Source: UKL13-2 sp043773745
GTDB lineage: Bacteria; Pseudomonadota; Gammaproteobacteria; Burkholderiales; Usitatibacteraceae
Assembly: GCA_043773745.1 (NCBI GenBank)
Contig: JAYVEV010000132.1
Location: forward strand, 1 to 64,000
DNA: 64,000 bases
Direction: 5' to 3'
Notes under the pieces: generated by a model
The model's input: only the letters and a program-made list of their open reading frames with translations
Told to the model about the DNA's origin: nothing
The model's database searches: none
Shown: one piece after another, positions 8,120 through 17,393 of the stretch
How the letters are laid out: each line of letters begins with the position of its first letter
Position numbering within the stretch: the first letter of the stretch is position 1
Program-made: the position numbers and the translations under genes

Positions 8120-9262
8120 ATGGTGATTCTCGAAAAACTATTTCGCCTCATGTCGGAAAAAAAAGCATCGGATATTTTTGTCTCCGCGGGTGCCGCAATT
8201 CATATCAAAATTAATGGCAACGCCGTGCCGGTCAATCCGCAAATCATGTCGGCGGAAGACTGCAAACGAGTTTGCTATGAAATTTTGAAGCCACAACAAA
8301 TCGAAAAATTCGAGAAAGAGCTGGAGCTTAATTTCTCCTATCCGATTGAAGGCATCGGTAATTTCCGCGTCAACATGATGATGCAAAAAGCGAGTGTCGC
8401 CGCCGTGGTTCGCTTCATCAGCAATAGCGTGCCGCCGTTTGAATCGCTTGAGCTGCCCAATGTGCTGCGACAGGTCATCATGGAAAAACGCGGTCTGGTG
8501 CTGGTGGTAGGTGCGACGGGTTCCGGCAAATCGACCTCGCTCGCAGCGATGATTGATTTCCGCAATCAAATGAAGACCGGTCATATTCTGACCTTTGAAG
8601 ACCCGGTCGAATTTATGTTCACCTCGAAAAAATCCATCGTCAACCAGCGTGAGATTGGCAGCGATTCACACTCTTTCCATGACGCGATGCGCAACGCGTT
8701 GCGGCAGGCACCCGATTGCATTCTGGTCGGCGAGATTCGCGATGTCGAAACCATGAAGATGGCGATGATGTATTCACTGTCCGGCCATCTGTGTCTGGCC
8801 ACGCTGCATGCCAATAACAGTTATCATGCGCTGAACCGGATTATCAATTTCTTCCCGCTGGAGCAGCGCGCTGTGCTGCTGGGCGATTTGGCGGTGGCGC
8901 TGCGCTGCATCATGTCGCAACGGCTGGTGAAAAATATCGAAGGTACCCGCAGCCCGACCGTCGAGGTGCTGATGAATACCCAGAATATTGCAGACTTGGT
9001 TGAGGAAGGCCGCGTATCGGAGATCAAGGAAGCAATGGAAAAATCCCTGACCCCCGGCTCACAAACCTTTGAGCAGGATTTATTCCGGCTCATCAAGGCA
9101 GGCCGTATTACGGTTGAGGAAGGAATGCTCAATGCTGATTCCGCCACCAACCTCTCGCTCCTGGTCGGCAACAGCGGCATGATGGAATCATTCAAGGCCA
9201 GCGACTTGCCCACCAAGCCGGGCATGGGCGGGCCGAATTTCAGTGAGTTCAAAATTAGCTAG
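8120..9262 (+). CDS. pilU: PilT/PilU-type twitching motility ATPase
   Basis: A type IV pilus retraction ATPase of about 380 residues. The Walker A motif GATGSGKST is near residue 131, the Asp box (TFEDPVEF) and Walker B (CILVGEIRD) follow, and the His box is ATLHANNSYHA. The long C-terminal tail, with the segment SNSVPPFESLELP and the ending GGPNFSEFKIS, fits PilU better than PilT. PilU needs PilT for full function, and no pilT is present here. The open frame begins at 8009 inside dapD, but the ATG at 8120 is preceded by GGGAGCAGGGAGAC and begins the family sequence (MVILEKLFRLM), so I chose it. Confidence 0.9.
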   Translation: MVILEKLFRLMSEKKASDIFVSAGAAIHIKINGNAVPVNPQIMSAEDCKRVCYEILKPQQIEKFEKELELNFSYPIEGIGNFRVNMMMQKASVAAVVRFISNSVPPFESLELPNVLRQVIMEKRGLVLVVGATGSGKSTSLAAMIDFRNQMKTGHILTFEDPVEFMFTSKKSIVNQREIGSDSHSFHDAMRNALRQAPDCILVGEIRDVETMKMAMMYSLSGHLCLATLHANNSYHALNRIINFFPLEQRAVLLGDLAVALRCIMSQRLVKNIEGTRSPTVEVLMNTQNIADLVEEGRVSEIKEAMEKSLTPGSQTFEQDLFRLIKAGRITVEEGMLNADSATNLSLLVGNSGMMESFKASDLPTKPGMGGPNFSEFKIS

Positions 9263-9287
9263 CCGCTGCACGTAAGGGAAGACTATC

Positions 9288-9779
9288 ATGAGCGACAGCC
9301 CCACACCTATTCCATCGGCAGCAATAATCGGGCCTGTAAAAGTTGATGCGCTGCCGTGGGAAAGCTGGGGCGAAGGCGAACGTTTCGGTAGCCGCGTGCA
9401 ATGCTTGGCAGATTCGCGAAAAGGTGCGCAGATCGGCGTCATCATTGAGGAATTGCCACCCGGGAAACAATCCTGCCCTTTCCATTACCACCTGCTCGAA
9501 GAAGAACACTTGATGGTGCTGGAAGGTACCGTGACGCTGAGGTTGGGCGATAAAACATTTGAGATGAGTGGCGGTGACTACATCCGTTTTCCCGCCGGTG
9601 AAGCGCTTGGGCATTGCCTGATTAATAACAGCGACAAACCCTGCAAATATTTATGCTTCGGCCCGCGCAACCCCAACGAAGTCGCGGTCTATCCTGATTC
9701 CGATAAGGTCATGGTGCGCGGCCTCGGCGAAATCTATCGTAAATCGGCAACGCTGCAATATTGGGATGGCGAAAACTAG
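9288..9779 (+). CDS. Cupin domain protein
   Basis: A protein of 163 residues with one cupin barrel. Motif 1 is recognisable in CPFHYHLLEEEHLMVLEG (H-x-H-x4-E, metal ligands) and motif 2 in the following strand (GDYIRFPAGEALGHCLIN). The C-terminus (GLGEIYRKSATLQYWDGE) is typical of small stand-alone cupins often annotated as possible sugar or auxin-binding-like enzymes. The substrate is unknown. It sits 25 bases behind pilU on the same strand and may share its transcript. Confidence 0.8.
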   Translation: MSDSPTPIPSAAIIGPVKVDALPWESWGEGERFGSRVQCLADSRKGAQIGVIIEELPPGKQSCPFHYHLLEEEHLMVLEGTVTLRLGDKTFEMSGGDYIRFPAGEALGHCLINNSDKPCKYLCFGPRNPNEVAVYPDSDKVMVRGLGEIYRKSATLQYWDGEN

Positions 9780-9782
9780 CGC

Positions 9783-9952
9783 GTGACAGAACAACATTCA
9801 CAAGCACTGGCGCGGCTTTTAGAGCAAAATGGGCTGGTGATACCCGTAGATGCTGGTTTTTCATAGAACAATTGATTGCCCAATTTGGGTTGAACTCTCA
9901 TCATCCGCACGCAATCCAAACATCCGAAGGTAAGCAGTTGTTTGTGGTGTAA
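9783..9952 (+). pseudogene. Possible frameshifted small-gene remnant
   Basis: From a GTG at 9783 a frame reads TEQHSQALARLLEQNGLVIP and stops at 9866. In a neighbouring frame, continuing to 9952, the reading is FIEQLIAQFGLNSHHPHAIQ and on to a stop. Both pieces look like ordinary protein and together would give about 57 residues, so a frameshift in a small gene or a gene fragment is possible. I do not recognise the family. It may equally be non-coding. Confidence 0.2.
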
Positions 9953-9982
9953 GCTATATTTGGACTTTATGATTTATCTCGC

Positions 9983-10366
9983 ATGAAATATTCTCAACGC
10001 AAAATAATCAGCTTCATCGCCATCATCGCCTTGCTGTTTGCGCAGCTCGCGGGGTCGGCATATGCATGCCCGATGCTGAATAGCAGCGTCACTGCGCAAA
10101 TGCAAATGGCTAATTATGCTGATTTGACTTGCGATGATATGGATATGGCCCAACCGGCGATGTGCAAGCACCATTGCGAAGATAACCAGCAAATCAACAA
10201 TGATTCGCCGCTGGACCCATCCGCGCTCGCATTTATTCCTGCCTTCGTGGTCACTCTTACAGTCTCCGTTACCACAACATTTGAAACCACAATTGTTGCT
10301 GCTCCCTCGCTGCATCACGCCACTTCCCCGCCGCTGTCGATTCGAAACTGCTGTTTCCGTATTTGA
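9983..10366 (+). CDS. Small exported Cys/His/Met-rich protein of copper operon
   Basis: A protein of 127 residues with a signal peptide (IISFIAIIALLFAQLAGSAYA) and a short mature part beginning with CPM. It carries potential metal-binding clusters: QMQMANYADLTCDDMDMAQ and MCKHHCEDNQ, and ends in a double Cys (RNCCFRI). Small proteins with a CxHHC-type cluster and a terminal Pro-Pro...CC motif often open copper-efflux operons; the role is unproven, perhaps periplasmic copper sensing or sequestration. A second hydrophobic segment (about 73-95) could place it in the inner membrane. It precedes the TolC-like gene by 67 bases, separated by a hairpin. Confidence 0.65.
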   Translation: MKYSQRKIISFIAIIALLFAQLAGSAYACPMLNSSVTAQMQMANYADLTCDDMDMAQPAMCKHHCEDNQQINNDSPLDPSALAFIPAFVVTLTVSVTTTFETTIVAAPSLHHATSPPLSIRNCCFRI

Positions 10367-10383
10367 TCTCCTGACGCATTGAT

Positions 10384-10419
10384 GGCCTGACTCCAACGGG
10401 GTCCGGCCTTGATTGTTTT
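10384..10419 (+). terminator. Hairpin with T-rich tail inside the cus operon
   Basis: GGCC (10384-10387) pairs with GGCC (10405-10408), and inside it ACTCC pairs with GGGGT (one G-T pair). TTGATTGTTTT follows. It looks like an intrinsic terminator or attenuator between the small copper protein and cusC, which could lower expression of the efflux genes relative to the small protein. Confidence 0.4.
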
Positions 10420-10433
10420 CGTCCGGAGGTTTT

Positions 10434-11726
10434 ATGCGTTGTCATTTTTATGCTGCCCTGCTGTCTGCTGTTTCATTGCTCATATCCTTGCCGTCGTATG
10501 CGGCACTATCGCTGGCCGAAGCTCAGCGCCTTGCCGCGAAAGACGCGCCTGCCGTTGACGCACAAGCCGCCATCCTGCGCGCGGCACAGCAGTCGAGCCT
10601 GAGCGCAGGCGAATTATCCGACCCCAAGCTCATCCTCGGTGTTGATAATTTGCCGGTTGATACCGCTGACCGATTCAGCCTCACGCGCGACTTCATGACG
10701 ATGCGTAAGATCGGCTTCATGCAGGAGTTCACCCGCTCGGAAAAACTAAAGCTCCGTGGCGAACGCGCCAATGCTGAGGTGCGCAAGGAAGCTGCCGTAC
10801 TCGCGCTCACTGAAGTCAACCTACAGCGTGATGTTGCCTTGGCGTGGATTGATCGCTACTTCGCCGAGCGCCAGCTTGATCTGCTCAAAGAGCTTGCCCG
10901 TGAAAGTGAACTGCAAATCACCGCCGCACAGGCCGCGCTCGCGGGTGGCAAGGGGCAGGCTGCTGATCCGTTTGCAGCCCGTCTGGCCACCGCCCAGCTT
11001 GCTGATCGGATCATCGACAGTGAGCGGCTGGTGGCGCGTGCCCAAATTAATTTGGCACGCTGGCTTGGTGCCGCCGCGAAGCAGCCACTGGATGCCGCAC
11101 CGGCATTCGATCAGCTTGCCCATCGCCATGCCGATTTAATCGCGCGGCTGGAAAGCCATCCGCATCTCGCCATGTATGCGCCGATGCAGTCAATGGCTGA
11201 CAGCGAGATGCGTCTGGCTGAAGCAGCCAAACATCCCGACTGGAGTCTGGAAGTCGCTTATGCGCAGCGCGGTCCAGCCTTCTCCAATATGCTGTCGGTT
11301 GGGGTGCGGATTGACTTACCGATTTTTCAGAGCCGCCGGCAGGACCCGACCATGGCATCCAAAGCCGCATTGGTTGAGCAGGTGCGGGCGCAAGCAGAAG
11401 ACGCCAAGCGTATTCATACGGCCGAAATCGAGTCCCTGCTGGCTGACTGGGACGCCGCTGCCAATCGCGTACAGCGTTATCGCACCGAGCTGCTGCCGCT
11501 CGCGCACGAACGAACCGAAGTCGCGCTTGCCAGCTATCGCGGCGGCAGGAGCGATCTTGCGCCGGTACTCGAGGCGCGCAAAGGCGAGATCGAAACACGC
11601 ATGAATCACCTGGGTGCGCAAAGCGAACTGGCACGCGCTTGGGCCCATCTCAACTTTCTGATCCCCGAGACAAACATCAGCAGCAGCAAAGAAAACGAAA
11701 ACAAATGGAAATCAAATGAAAAATAA
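10434..11726 (+). CDS. cusC: CusC/CzcC-like outer membrane efflux protein (TolC family)
   Basis: The outer-membrane channel of a heavy-metal RND efflux system. About 430 residues with a signal peptide (LLISLPSYA) and two long-helix OEP repeats: ALSLAEAQRLAAKDAPAVDA at the start and, in the second half, RLAEAAKHPDWSLEVAYAQRGP. The start at 10434 is chosen because CCGGAGGTTTT precedes it; the open frame begins 21 bases earlier. There is no lipobox Cys after the signal, unlike E. coli CusC. It overlaps cusB by 11 bases, so the genes are translationally coupled. The symbol is given by operon position. Confidence 0.87.
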   Translation: MRCHFYAALLSAVSLLISLPSYAALSLAEAQRLAAKDAPAVDAQAAILRAAQQSSLSAGELSDPKLILGVDNLPVDTADRFSLTRDFMTMRKIGFMQEFTRSEKLKLRGERANAEVRKEAAVLALTEVNLQRDVALAWIDRYFAERQLDLLKELARESELQITAAQAALAGGKGQAADPFAARLATAQLADRIIDSERLVARAQINLARWLGAAAKQPLDAAPAFDQLAHRHADLIARLESHPHLAMYAPMQSMADSEMRLAEAAKHPDWSLEVAYAQRGPAFSNMLSVGVRIDLPIFQSRRQDPTMASKAALVEQVRAQAEDAKRIHTAEIESLLADWDAAANRVQRYRTELLPLAHERTEVALASYRGGRSDLAPVLEARKGEIETRMNHLGAQSELARAWAHLNFLIPETNISSSKENENKWKSNEK

Positions 11727-13248
11727 ACTTAGCTTGATATTGGCCATCGCCATCATTCTGGGGTTGGGCATGGGTGGTGGTTACTGGTTTGCCATGCGCC
11801 GCATGATGGCTGACACGACCATGCAAGCCGATTCCGGTGCGGCCGATGCAGCCAACAAAAAGCCCTTGTACTACTACGACCCGATGTACCCGCAGCAAAA
11901 ATTCGATAAGCCCGGCAAATCACCCTTCATGGACATGATGCTGGTGCCGGTGTTTGGTGACGACGGCGCCGACAGTGGCTCGGTCAAAATCAGCTCGCGC
12001 ATCGTGCAGAACCTGGGCATCCGCACCGCCGCAGTCAGCAAAGGCTCAATCGATAAAAAAGTGCAGGCCGTCGGCGCCGTCACATTCGATGAGCGCGCGG
12101 TTGCAGTGGTGCAGGCACGCGTCAATGGTTTTATCGAAAAACTATGGGTGCGCGCGCCACTAGATCTTGTCCGGAAAGGACAGCCATTGGCGGAAATCCT
12201 GGCGCCGGAATGGGTTGCTGCGCAGGAAGAGTATCTGGCCCTGCGAAACAGTCCGCAGGCCAGCAATGAATTACGGCAAGCGGCACGCCAGCGTCTTATT
12301 TTGTTGGGCATGGCCGCATCAACCGTTGCCGCGATAGAGGCAGATGGCAAAACACGACCACGCATCACGCTACTGGCCCCGATCAGCGGTGTGATTAGCG
12401 AACTCGGCGCGCGTGAAGGCATGACCGTGATGGCCGGCGCGATGCTGTTTCGCATCAACGGGCTGTCAACCGTATGGGTGAATGCTGATGTGCCGGAAAC
12501 GCAGGTAGCGTGGCTGAAACCGGGCAGCAATATTGAGGCGACCGTACCCGCCTATCCCGGCGAAGTATTCAAGGGCCGCATCACCGCGCTGCTGCCCGAT
12601 ATCAACGCCAGTACTCGCACGCTCAAGGCCCGCATCGAGGTCGCCAATCCCAATAGCCGCCTGGTGCCGGGCATGTATGCCACGGTCACCGTGACCGGCG
12701 CAGCCGCGCGTGAAGTACTGTTGGTGCCGTCCGAAGCTGTAATCCAGACCGGCAAGCGTGCCGTGATTATCGTTGCCGATAGTGCGCAGGATGGCAAACA
12801 ACAATTCGCCCCGATCGATGTGGCTATCGGTGCTGAAGCGAATGGCATGACGGAAATCCGCAGTGGCCTGTCAGAAGGGATGAAGGTGGTGCTGTCGGGC
12901 CAATTCCTGATTGATTCCGAAGCGAGCCTCAAATCCACCACCACGCGCATGAGTAATGCGCCAGGAACATCGCCAGAACTGCATAAGGGCGAAGGCAAGG
13001 TTGAGAAAATCGGCAAAGACAGCGTGATCATTTCACACGGGCCGATCCCGACGATGCAGATGGGCGCTATGACGATGGAATTCAAAGCGCCAAAATCAGG
13101 CGTGCCCGCCAACATCAAAGAAGGCGGGATGGTCTCGTTTGAATTGATGATGACACCGAAGGGCGAGATGGCGCTTGGCAGTATTCAGCCGCTTGCTGCA
13201 CAGGGCGCTGCCCCGGATGCGATGAAATCTGAAGGGATGAAAAAATGA
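11716..13248 (+). CDS. cusB: CusB periplasmic adaptor with C-terminal CusF-like domain
   Basis: The membrane-fusion subunit linking inner-membrane CusA to the outer channel. After an N-terminal signal anchor comes the metal-binding segment YYDPMYPQQKFDKPGKSPFM, almost the same as in E. coli CusB, followed by MDMMLVP. The adaptor core (barrel-sandwich, hairpin, beta-barrel) covers about residues 95-410. Residues 423-490 form a CusF-like small barrel, with HGPIP and MTM in the copper-site positions (His441, Met452, Met454). The Trp that caps Cu(I) in CusF (pattern NWPEMTM) is replaced by Met449 (QMGAMTM). The fusion makes a separate cusF unnecessary. It overlaps cusA by 4 bases (ATGA). Confidence 0.92.
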   Translation: MKNKLSLILAIAIILGLGMGGGYWFAMRRMMADTTMQADSGAADAANKKPLYYYDPMYPQQKFDKPGKSPFMDMMLVPVFGDDGADSGSVKISSRIVQNLGIRTAAVSKGSIDKKVQAVGAVTFDERAVAVVQARVNGFIEKLWVRAPLDLVRKGQPLAEILAPEWVAAQEEYLALRNSPQASNELRQAARQRLILLGMAASTVAAIEADGKTRPRITLLAPISGVISELGAREGMTVMAGAMLFRINGLSTVWVNADVPETQVAWLKPGSNIEATVPAYPGEVFKGRITALLPDINASTRTLKARIEVANPNSRLVPGMYATVTVTGAAAREVLLVPSEAVIQTGKRAVIIVADSAQDGKQQFAPIDVAIGAEANGMTEIRSGLSEGMKVVLSGQFLIDSEASLKSTTTRMSNAPGTSPELHKGEGKVEKIGKDSVIISHGPIPTMQMGAMTMEFKAPKSGVPANIKEGGMVSFELMMTPKGEMALGSIQPLAAQGAAPDAMKSEGMKK

Positions 13249-16200
13249 TTGCGCGACTCATCCGCGCCTCGATCGTCAACCGTTTTCTGGTATTGCTGGT
13301 CACCCTGATCGTCACCGCATGGGGCATCTGGTCGGTCGGCAAAACCCCGCTCGATGCCATTCCCGATCTCTCGGATGTGCAGGTCATCATTCGCACCAGC
13401 TACCCCGGACAGGCACCGCAGATTGTTGAGAACCAGATCACCTATCCGCTCACCACCACCATGCTGTCAGTACCGGGGGTGAAAACGGTGCGCGGCTATT
13501 CATTCTTCGGTGATTCGTTTGTTTATATTATTTTTGAAGATGGCACGGATCTTTACTGGGCTCGTTCGCGGGCCCTCGAATATTTGAATCAGGTGCAATC
13601 GCGTTTGCCGCAAAACGCCAAGGCCTCGCTGGGCCCGGATGCAACCGGGGTGGGCTGGATTTACGAATACGCACTGGTGGACCGCACCGGCAAACACGAT
13701 CTGGCTGAGCTGCGCGCGCTGCAAGACTGGTTCCTGAAATACGAATTAAAGACCCTGCCCAATGTGGCCGAAGTCGCCACCATCGGCGGCATGGTCAAGC
13801 AGTATCAGGTAGTGCTCGATCCGGATCGCCTGCGCGCGTACAACATCCCGCATAGCAAAATCATCGCCGCAATTCGGAATGCCAATCAGGAAACCGGCGG
13901 CTCGGTGCTGGAGCTGGGCGAGGCAGAATACATGGTGCGCTCGGGCGGCTATCTGAAAACGCTGGCCGACTTCCAATCAATTCCCATCATGACCAGCGAT
14001 ACAGGGGTAGTGGTATTGCTAAAAGACGTAGCCCGTATTCAGACCGGCCCTGAAATGCGGCGCGGCATTGCCGAATTAAACGGTGAAGGCGAAGTAGCGG
14101 GTGGAGTGATTATCATGCGCTCGGGCAAGAACGCGCTCGAGACCATTGAGGCCGTTAAAGCCAAACTGGCAACGCTCAAACCGGGCTTGCCATCAGGTGT
14201 GGAAATCATTACTACCTACGACCGCTCCGATTTGATCACGCGCGCGGTTGAAAACCTGCGCGGCAAATTGATCGAAGAATTCATCGTGGTTGCGCTGGTA
14301 TGTTTCGCATTTTTATTTCATCTGCGCTCGGCACTGGTGGCGATTGTTTCATTGCCCATCGGCATCCTGATGGCGTTTATCGTCATGCGTTATCAGGGTG
14401 TGAATGCCAATATCATGTCGCTGGGCGGGATCGCGATTGCGATCGGCGCGATGGTCGATGCGGCCGTGGTGATGATCGAGAACGCGCACAAGCATATCGA
14501 GGCGTGGCATCACCAGCATCCCAACCAAAAACTGGAGGGCGATACACAGTGGCAGGTGATTGCGGATGCGGCGGCCGAGGTGGGTCCCGCGTTGTTTTTC
14601 AGTCTGCTCATCATCACGCTTTCGTTCATTCCCGTGTTCACGTTGGAAGCGCAGGAAGGCCGGTTATTTTCTCCGCTGGCGTTCACCAAAAGTTATGCGA
14701 TGGCCGCTGCGGCCTGCCTGTCAGTGACCCTGATTCCGGTGCTGATGGGTTACCTGATTCGCGGCAAAATTCCGGATGAGCAAAAAAATCCACTGAACCG
14801 TTTTCTGATTGCGCTGTATCGCCCGCTGCTGGACAAGGTGCTGGCATTTCCGAAAGTAACACTTGCCGTGGCCTTGGTCATTCTGTTGGCAACCATTTTT
14901 CCCGCGTCACAAATTGGCGGTGAATTCATGCCGCCGCTCGACGAGGGCGATTTGCTATACATGCCTTCGGCTCTACCGGGTTTATCAAGCGGCAAGGCAG
15001 CGGAAATTCTTCAGCAAACCAACAAGCTGATCATGACCGTGCCGGAGGTGGCGCGCGTGTTTGGCAAGATTGGCCGCGCTGAAACCGCCACCGATCCCGC
15101 GCCACTGGAGATGGTCGAGACCACCATCCAATTCAAACCGCAGGCGCAATGGCGCGCGGGCATGACACCTGAAAAATTGATCGAGCAGCTGGATCGCACG
15201 GTGAAATTGCCGGGCCTCGCCAACCTGTGGATTCCGCCGATTCGCAATCGTATCGATATGCTCGCCACTGGCATTAAGAGCCCAGTGGGCGTCAAGGTGG
15301 CCGGTACTGATCTTGCCGAAATCGACCGCATTGCCAGCGAGGTTGAACGCGTTGTCAAAAATGTGCCCGGAGTCACGTCGGCATTGGCGGAACGGCTTAC
15401 CGGTGGGCGCTATATCGATATCAACATCAATCGTCTGGTTGCTGCCCGTTACGGCATGAATGTGGCGGATGTGCAGAGCGTGGTTTCAGCGGCCATCGGC
15501 GGCGACAATATTGGCGAGACCGTGGAAGGCCTTCAGCGTTTTCCGATCAATGTGCGCTATCCGCGCGAGATTCGCGATTCGGTCGAGAACATCCGTAACC
15601 TGCCCATCGTCACTGAACGCGGCGCACAAATTACTCTGGGTACCGTGGCCGATATCAAGATCGCCGATGGACCGCCGATGCTCAAAAGTGAAAACGCAAG
15701 GCTCTCGGGCTGGGTCTATATCGATATTCGCGGACGCGATCTGCAGTCGGTGGTGAACGACATGCAGCAGGCAGTGGCGAAAGAAATCAAGCTCACCCCC
15801 GGTTATTCAATTGCATGGTCGGGACAGTTCGAATATCTCGAGCGGGCCAGCGCAAAACTAAAAATCGTTGTGCCGTTCACATTGCTGATTATTTTCGTGT
15901 TGCTGTATCTGACCTTCAAGCGTTTCGATGAGGCCATTTTAATCATGGCCACCCTACCGTTCGCGCTGGTGGGCGGCCTGTGGCTGATGTACGCCCTGGG
16001 TTATGCCATGTCGGTGGCGAGTGCCGTCGGCTTCATTGCGTTATCGGGGGTGGCAGCAGAATTCGGCGTAATCATGCTGCTCTACCTGAAACAGGCCTGG
16101 GACAAACAACTCGCTCACGGCAACAGTGATTTGCCTTCGCTGCTCGCGGCCATTCGCGAAGGCGCTGTGCTGAGGGTGCGGCCCAAAGCGATGACGGTCG

Positions 16201-16397
16201 CGGTGATTCTGGCCGGCCTGTTTCCGATCATGTGGAGCGGTGGCACCGGCTCGGAAGTCATGCAGCGCATTGCCGCGCCGATGATCGGCGGCATGATTAC
16301 CGCGCCATTGCTGTCGATGTTGGTGATACCGGTCGCGTATCTGCTGTTGCGTAGGCGGCACCTGCACTTGGAAGGGTCGAATGCGTTGTCAATATAG
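13245..16397 (+). CDS. cusA: CusA-type heavy-metal RND efflux pump
   Basis: The proton-driven inner-membrane pump that exports Cu(I)/Ag(I) through the CusCBA complex. At 1050 residues it has full length, with twelve membrane helices and two large periplasmic loops. Family blocks include IPDLSDVQVIIRTSYPGQAP near the N-terminus, GAMVDAAVVMIENAHKH in helix 4 (with the Asp of the proton relay), FMPPLDEGDLLYMP, and SAVGFIALSGVAAEFGVIML near the C-terminal helices. The HME subclass (Cus/Czc/Sil) is clear; Cu/Ag rather than Zn/Co is inferred from its CusB partner and the CusF-like domain. It begins within the cusB stop. Confidence 0.95.
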   Translation: MIARLIRASIVNRFLVLLVTLIVTAWGIWSVGKTPLDAIPDLSDVQVIIRTSYPGQAPQIVENQITYPLTTTMLSVPGVKTVRGYSFFGDSFVYIIFEDGTDLYWARSRALEYLNQVQSRLPQNAKASLGPDATGVGWIYEYALVDRTGKHDLAELRALQDWFLKYELKTLPNVAEVATIGGMVKQYQVVLDPDRLRAYNIPHSKIIAAIRNANQETGGSVLELGEAEYMVRSGGYLKTLADFQSIPIMTSDTGVVVLLKDVARIQTGPEMRRGIAELNGEGEVAGGVIIMRSGKNALETIEAVKAKLATLKPGLPSGVEIITTYDRSDLITRAVENLRGKLIEEFIVVALVCFAFLFHLRSALVAIVSLPIGILMAFIVMRYQGVNANIMSLGGIAIAIGAMVDAAVVMIENAHKHIEAWHHQHPNQKLEGDTQWQVIADAAAEVGPALFFSLLIITLSFIPVFTLEAQEGRLFSPLAFTKSYAMAAAACLSVTLIPVLMGYLIRGKIPDEQKNPLNRFLIALYRPLLDKVLAFPKVTLAVALVILLATIFPASQIGGEFMPPLDEGDLLYMPSALPGLSSGKAAEILQQTNKLIMTVPEVARVFGKIGRAETATDPAPLEMVETTIQFKPQAQWRAGMTPEKLIEQLDRTVKLPGLANLWIPPIRNRIDMLATGIKSPVGVKVAGTDLAEIDRIASEVERVVKNVPGVTSALAERLTGGRYIDININRLVAARYGMNVADVQSVVSAAIGGDNIGETVEGLQRFPINVRYPREIRDSVENIRNLPIVTERGAQITLGTVADIKIADGPPMLKSENARLSGWVYIDIRGRDLQSVVNDMQQAVAKEIKLTPGYSIAWSGQFEYLERASAKLKIVVPFTLLIIFVLLYLTFKRFDEAILIMATLPFALVGGLWLMYALGYAMSVASAVGFIALSGVAAEFGVIMLLYLKQAWDKQLAHGNSDLPSLLAAIREGAVLRVRPKAMTVAVILAGLFPIMWSGGTGSEVMQRIAAPMIGGMITAPLLSMLVIPVAYLLLRRRHLHLEGSNALSI

Positions 16398-16406
16398 GAG
16401 AGCAAC

Positions 16407-17336
16407 ATGAGATCACACTTCATCCTGAGACTTGTTTGTACTCTGGCAGGCATTATTCTGCTAAACGGCTGTGCTACGTTTCTGCCGCACATGCCAGTCA
16501 TTGACCCGCCGAGATCCGTAGCTGCCAAGCCGTTTCCAATAGGTGTCAAGCCTGTCGCCTTGGTACTTTCAGGCGGTTCTGCCCGTGGCTTTGCACATAT
16601 CGGCATACTTAAGGTTCTTGAAGAGCAGGGGCTGAAGCCGGACATCATCGTTGGCACAAGCGCTGGCAGTATTGTTGGTGCACTTTACGCATCAGGCCTA
16701 ACCGCTTCTGAATTGGCGTCCGCACTCGCGCAACTAGACAAATCAACGTTTACCGATTTTGTCATGCCCAACCTGGGATTTTTTCCAGGGGAAATGGGGT
16801 TTGTACGCGGCAACAAGCTGCATCGTTTTATTGATGCCCGATTAAAGCAACACCGTATACAAGATTTTCCGATTCGATTCGCCGCCGTTACAACTGATCT
16901 AAATACTGGCAAACCGGTTGCATTTAATTCAGGTGATGCAGGACTGGCGGTGGTTGCATCATCTGCCGTACCCGGCATGATTATGCCAGTCGAAATTAAT
17001 CGGCATCGGTATGGTGACGGACAAATTTCAAGTCCGCTACCGGTCAGCATCGCGCGCGCGCTGGGTGCAAAAGTTGTGATCGCGGTGGATGTTGTTTATC
17101 CGCCGGAAGATGCCTTTCTCAAAAGCACGGTCAGCGTACTGTTTCAGGCATTCACGATTTCTGTTTATCGTATAAAAGAGTATGAGGCAGTCGATGCTGA
17201 TCTGGTGATTAAACCGGATTTGGGCAAGACCACGGGACAAATGACCTTTGGCGACCGGGAGCGGTTGATTGCAGCCGGCGACGCGGCAATACGCGAAATA
17301 CTGCCCGCAGTCAAAAAGCTGTTCAGGCAAGATTGA
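16407..17336 (+). CDS. Patatin-like phospholipase lipoprotein
   Basis: An RssA-like serine esterase of 309 residues. The N-terminus is a lipoprotein signal (GIILLNGC, acylation Cys about residue 22). Patatin motifs are present: oxyanion loop SGGSARGFAHIGIL, nucleophile GTSAGS (Ser about residue 85), and the dyad Asp in YGDGQ (about 204), where most family members have DGG or DGA. It follows cusA by nine bases with a good ribosome site (GGAGAGCAAC) and so belongs to the same transcript. An outer-membrane lipid hydrolase in a copper operon may be linked to membrane repair; this is inference. Substrate unknown. Confidence 0.88.
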   Translation: MRSHFILRLVCTLAGIILLNGCATFLPHMPVIDPPRSVAAKPFPIGVKPVALVLSGGSARGFAHIGILKVLEEQGLKPDIIVGTSAGSIVGALYASGLTASELASALAQLDKSTFTDFVMPNLGFFPGEMGFVRGNKLHRFIDARLKQHRIQDFPIRFAAVTTDLNTGKPVAFNSGDAGLAVVASSAVPGMIMPVEINRHRYGDGQISSPLPVSIARALGAKVVIAVDVVYPPEDAFLKSTVSVLFQAFTISVYRIKEYEAVDADLVIKPDLGKTTGQMTFGDRERLIAAGDAAIREILPAVKKLFRQD

Positions 17337-17393
17337 TCGGTACTTCGCCCAGCTCGCTGCACTTGACTCCGTACCATAGTACGGGGCGGATAT

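Noticed and set aside
11047..11634. A 195-residue minus-strand frame
   Set aside because: Antisense to the TolC-like gene, with no ribosome site or recognisable domain.
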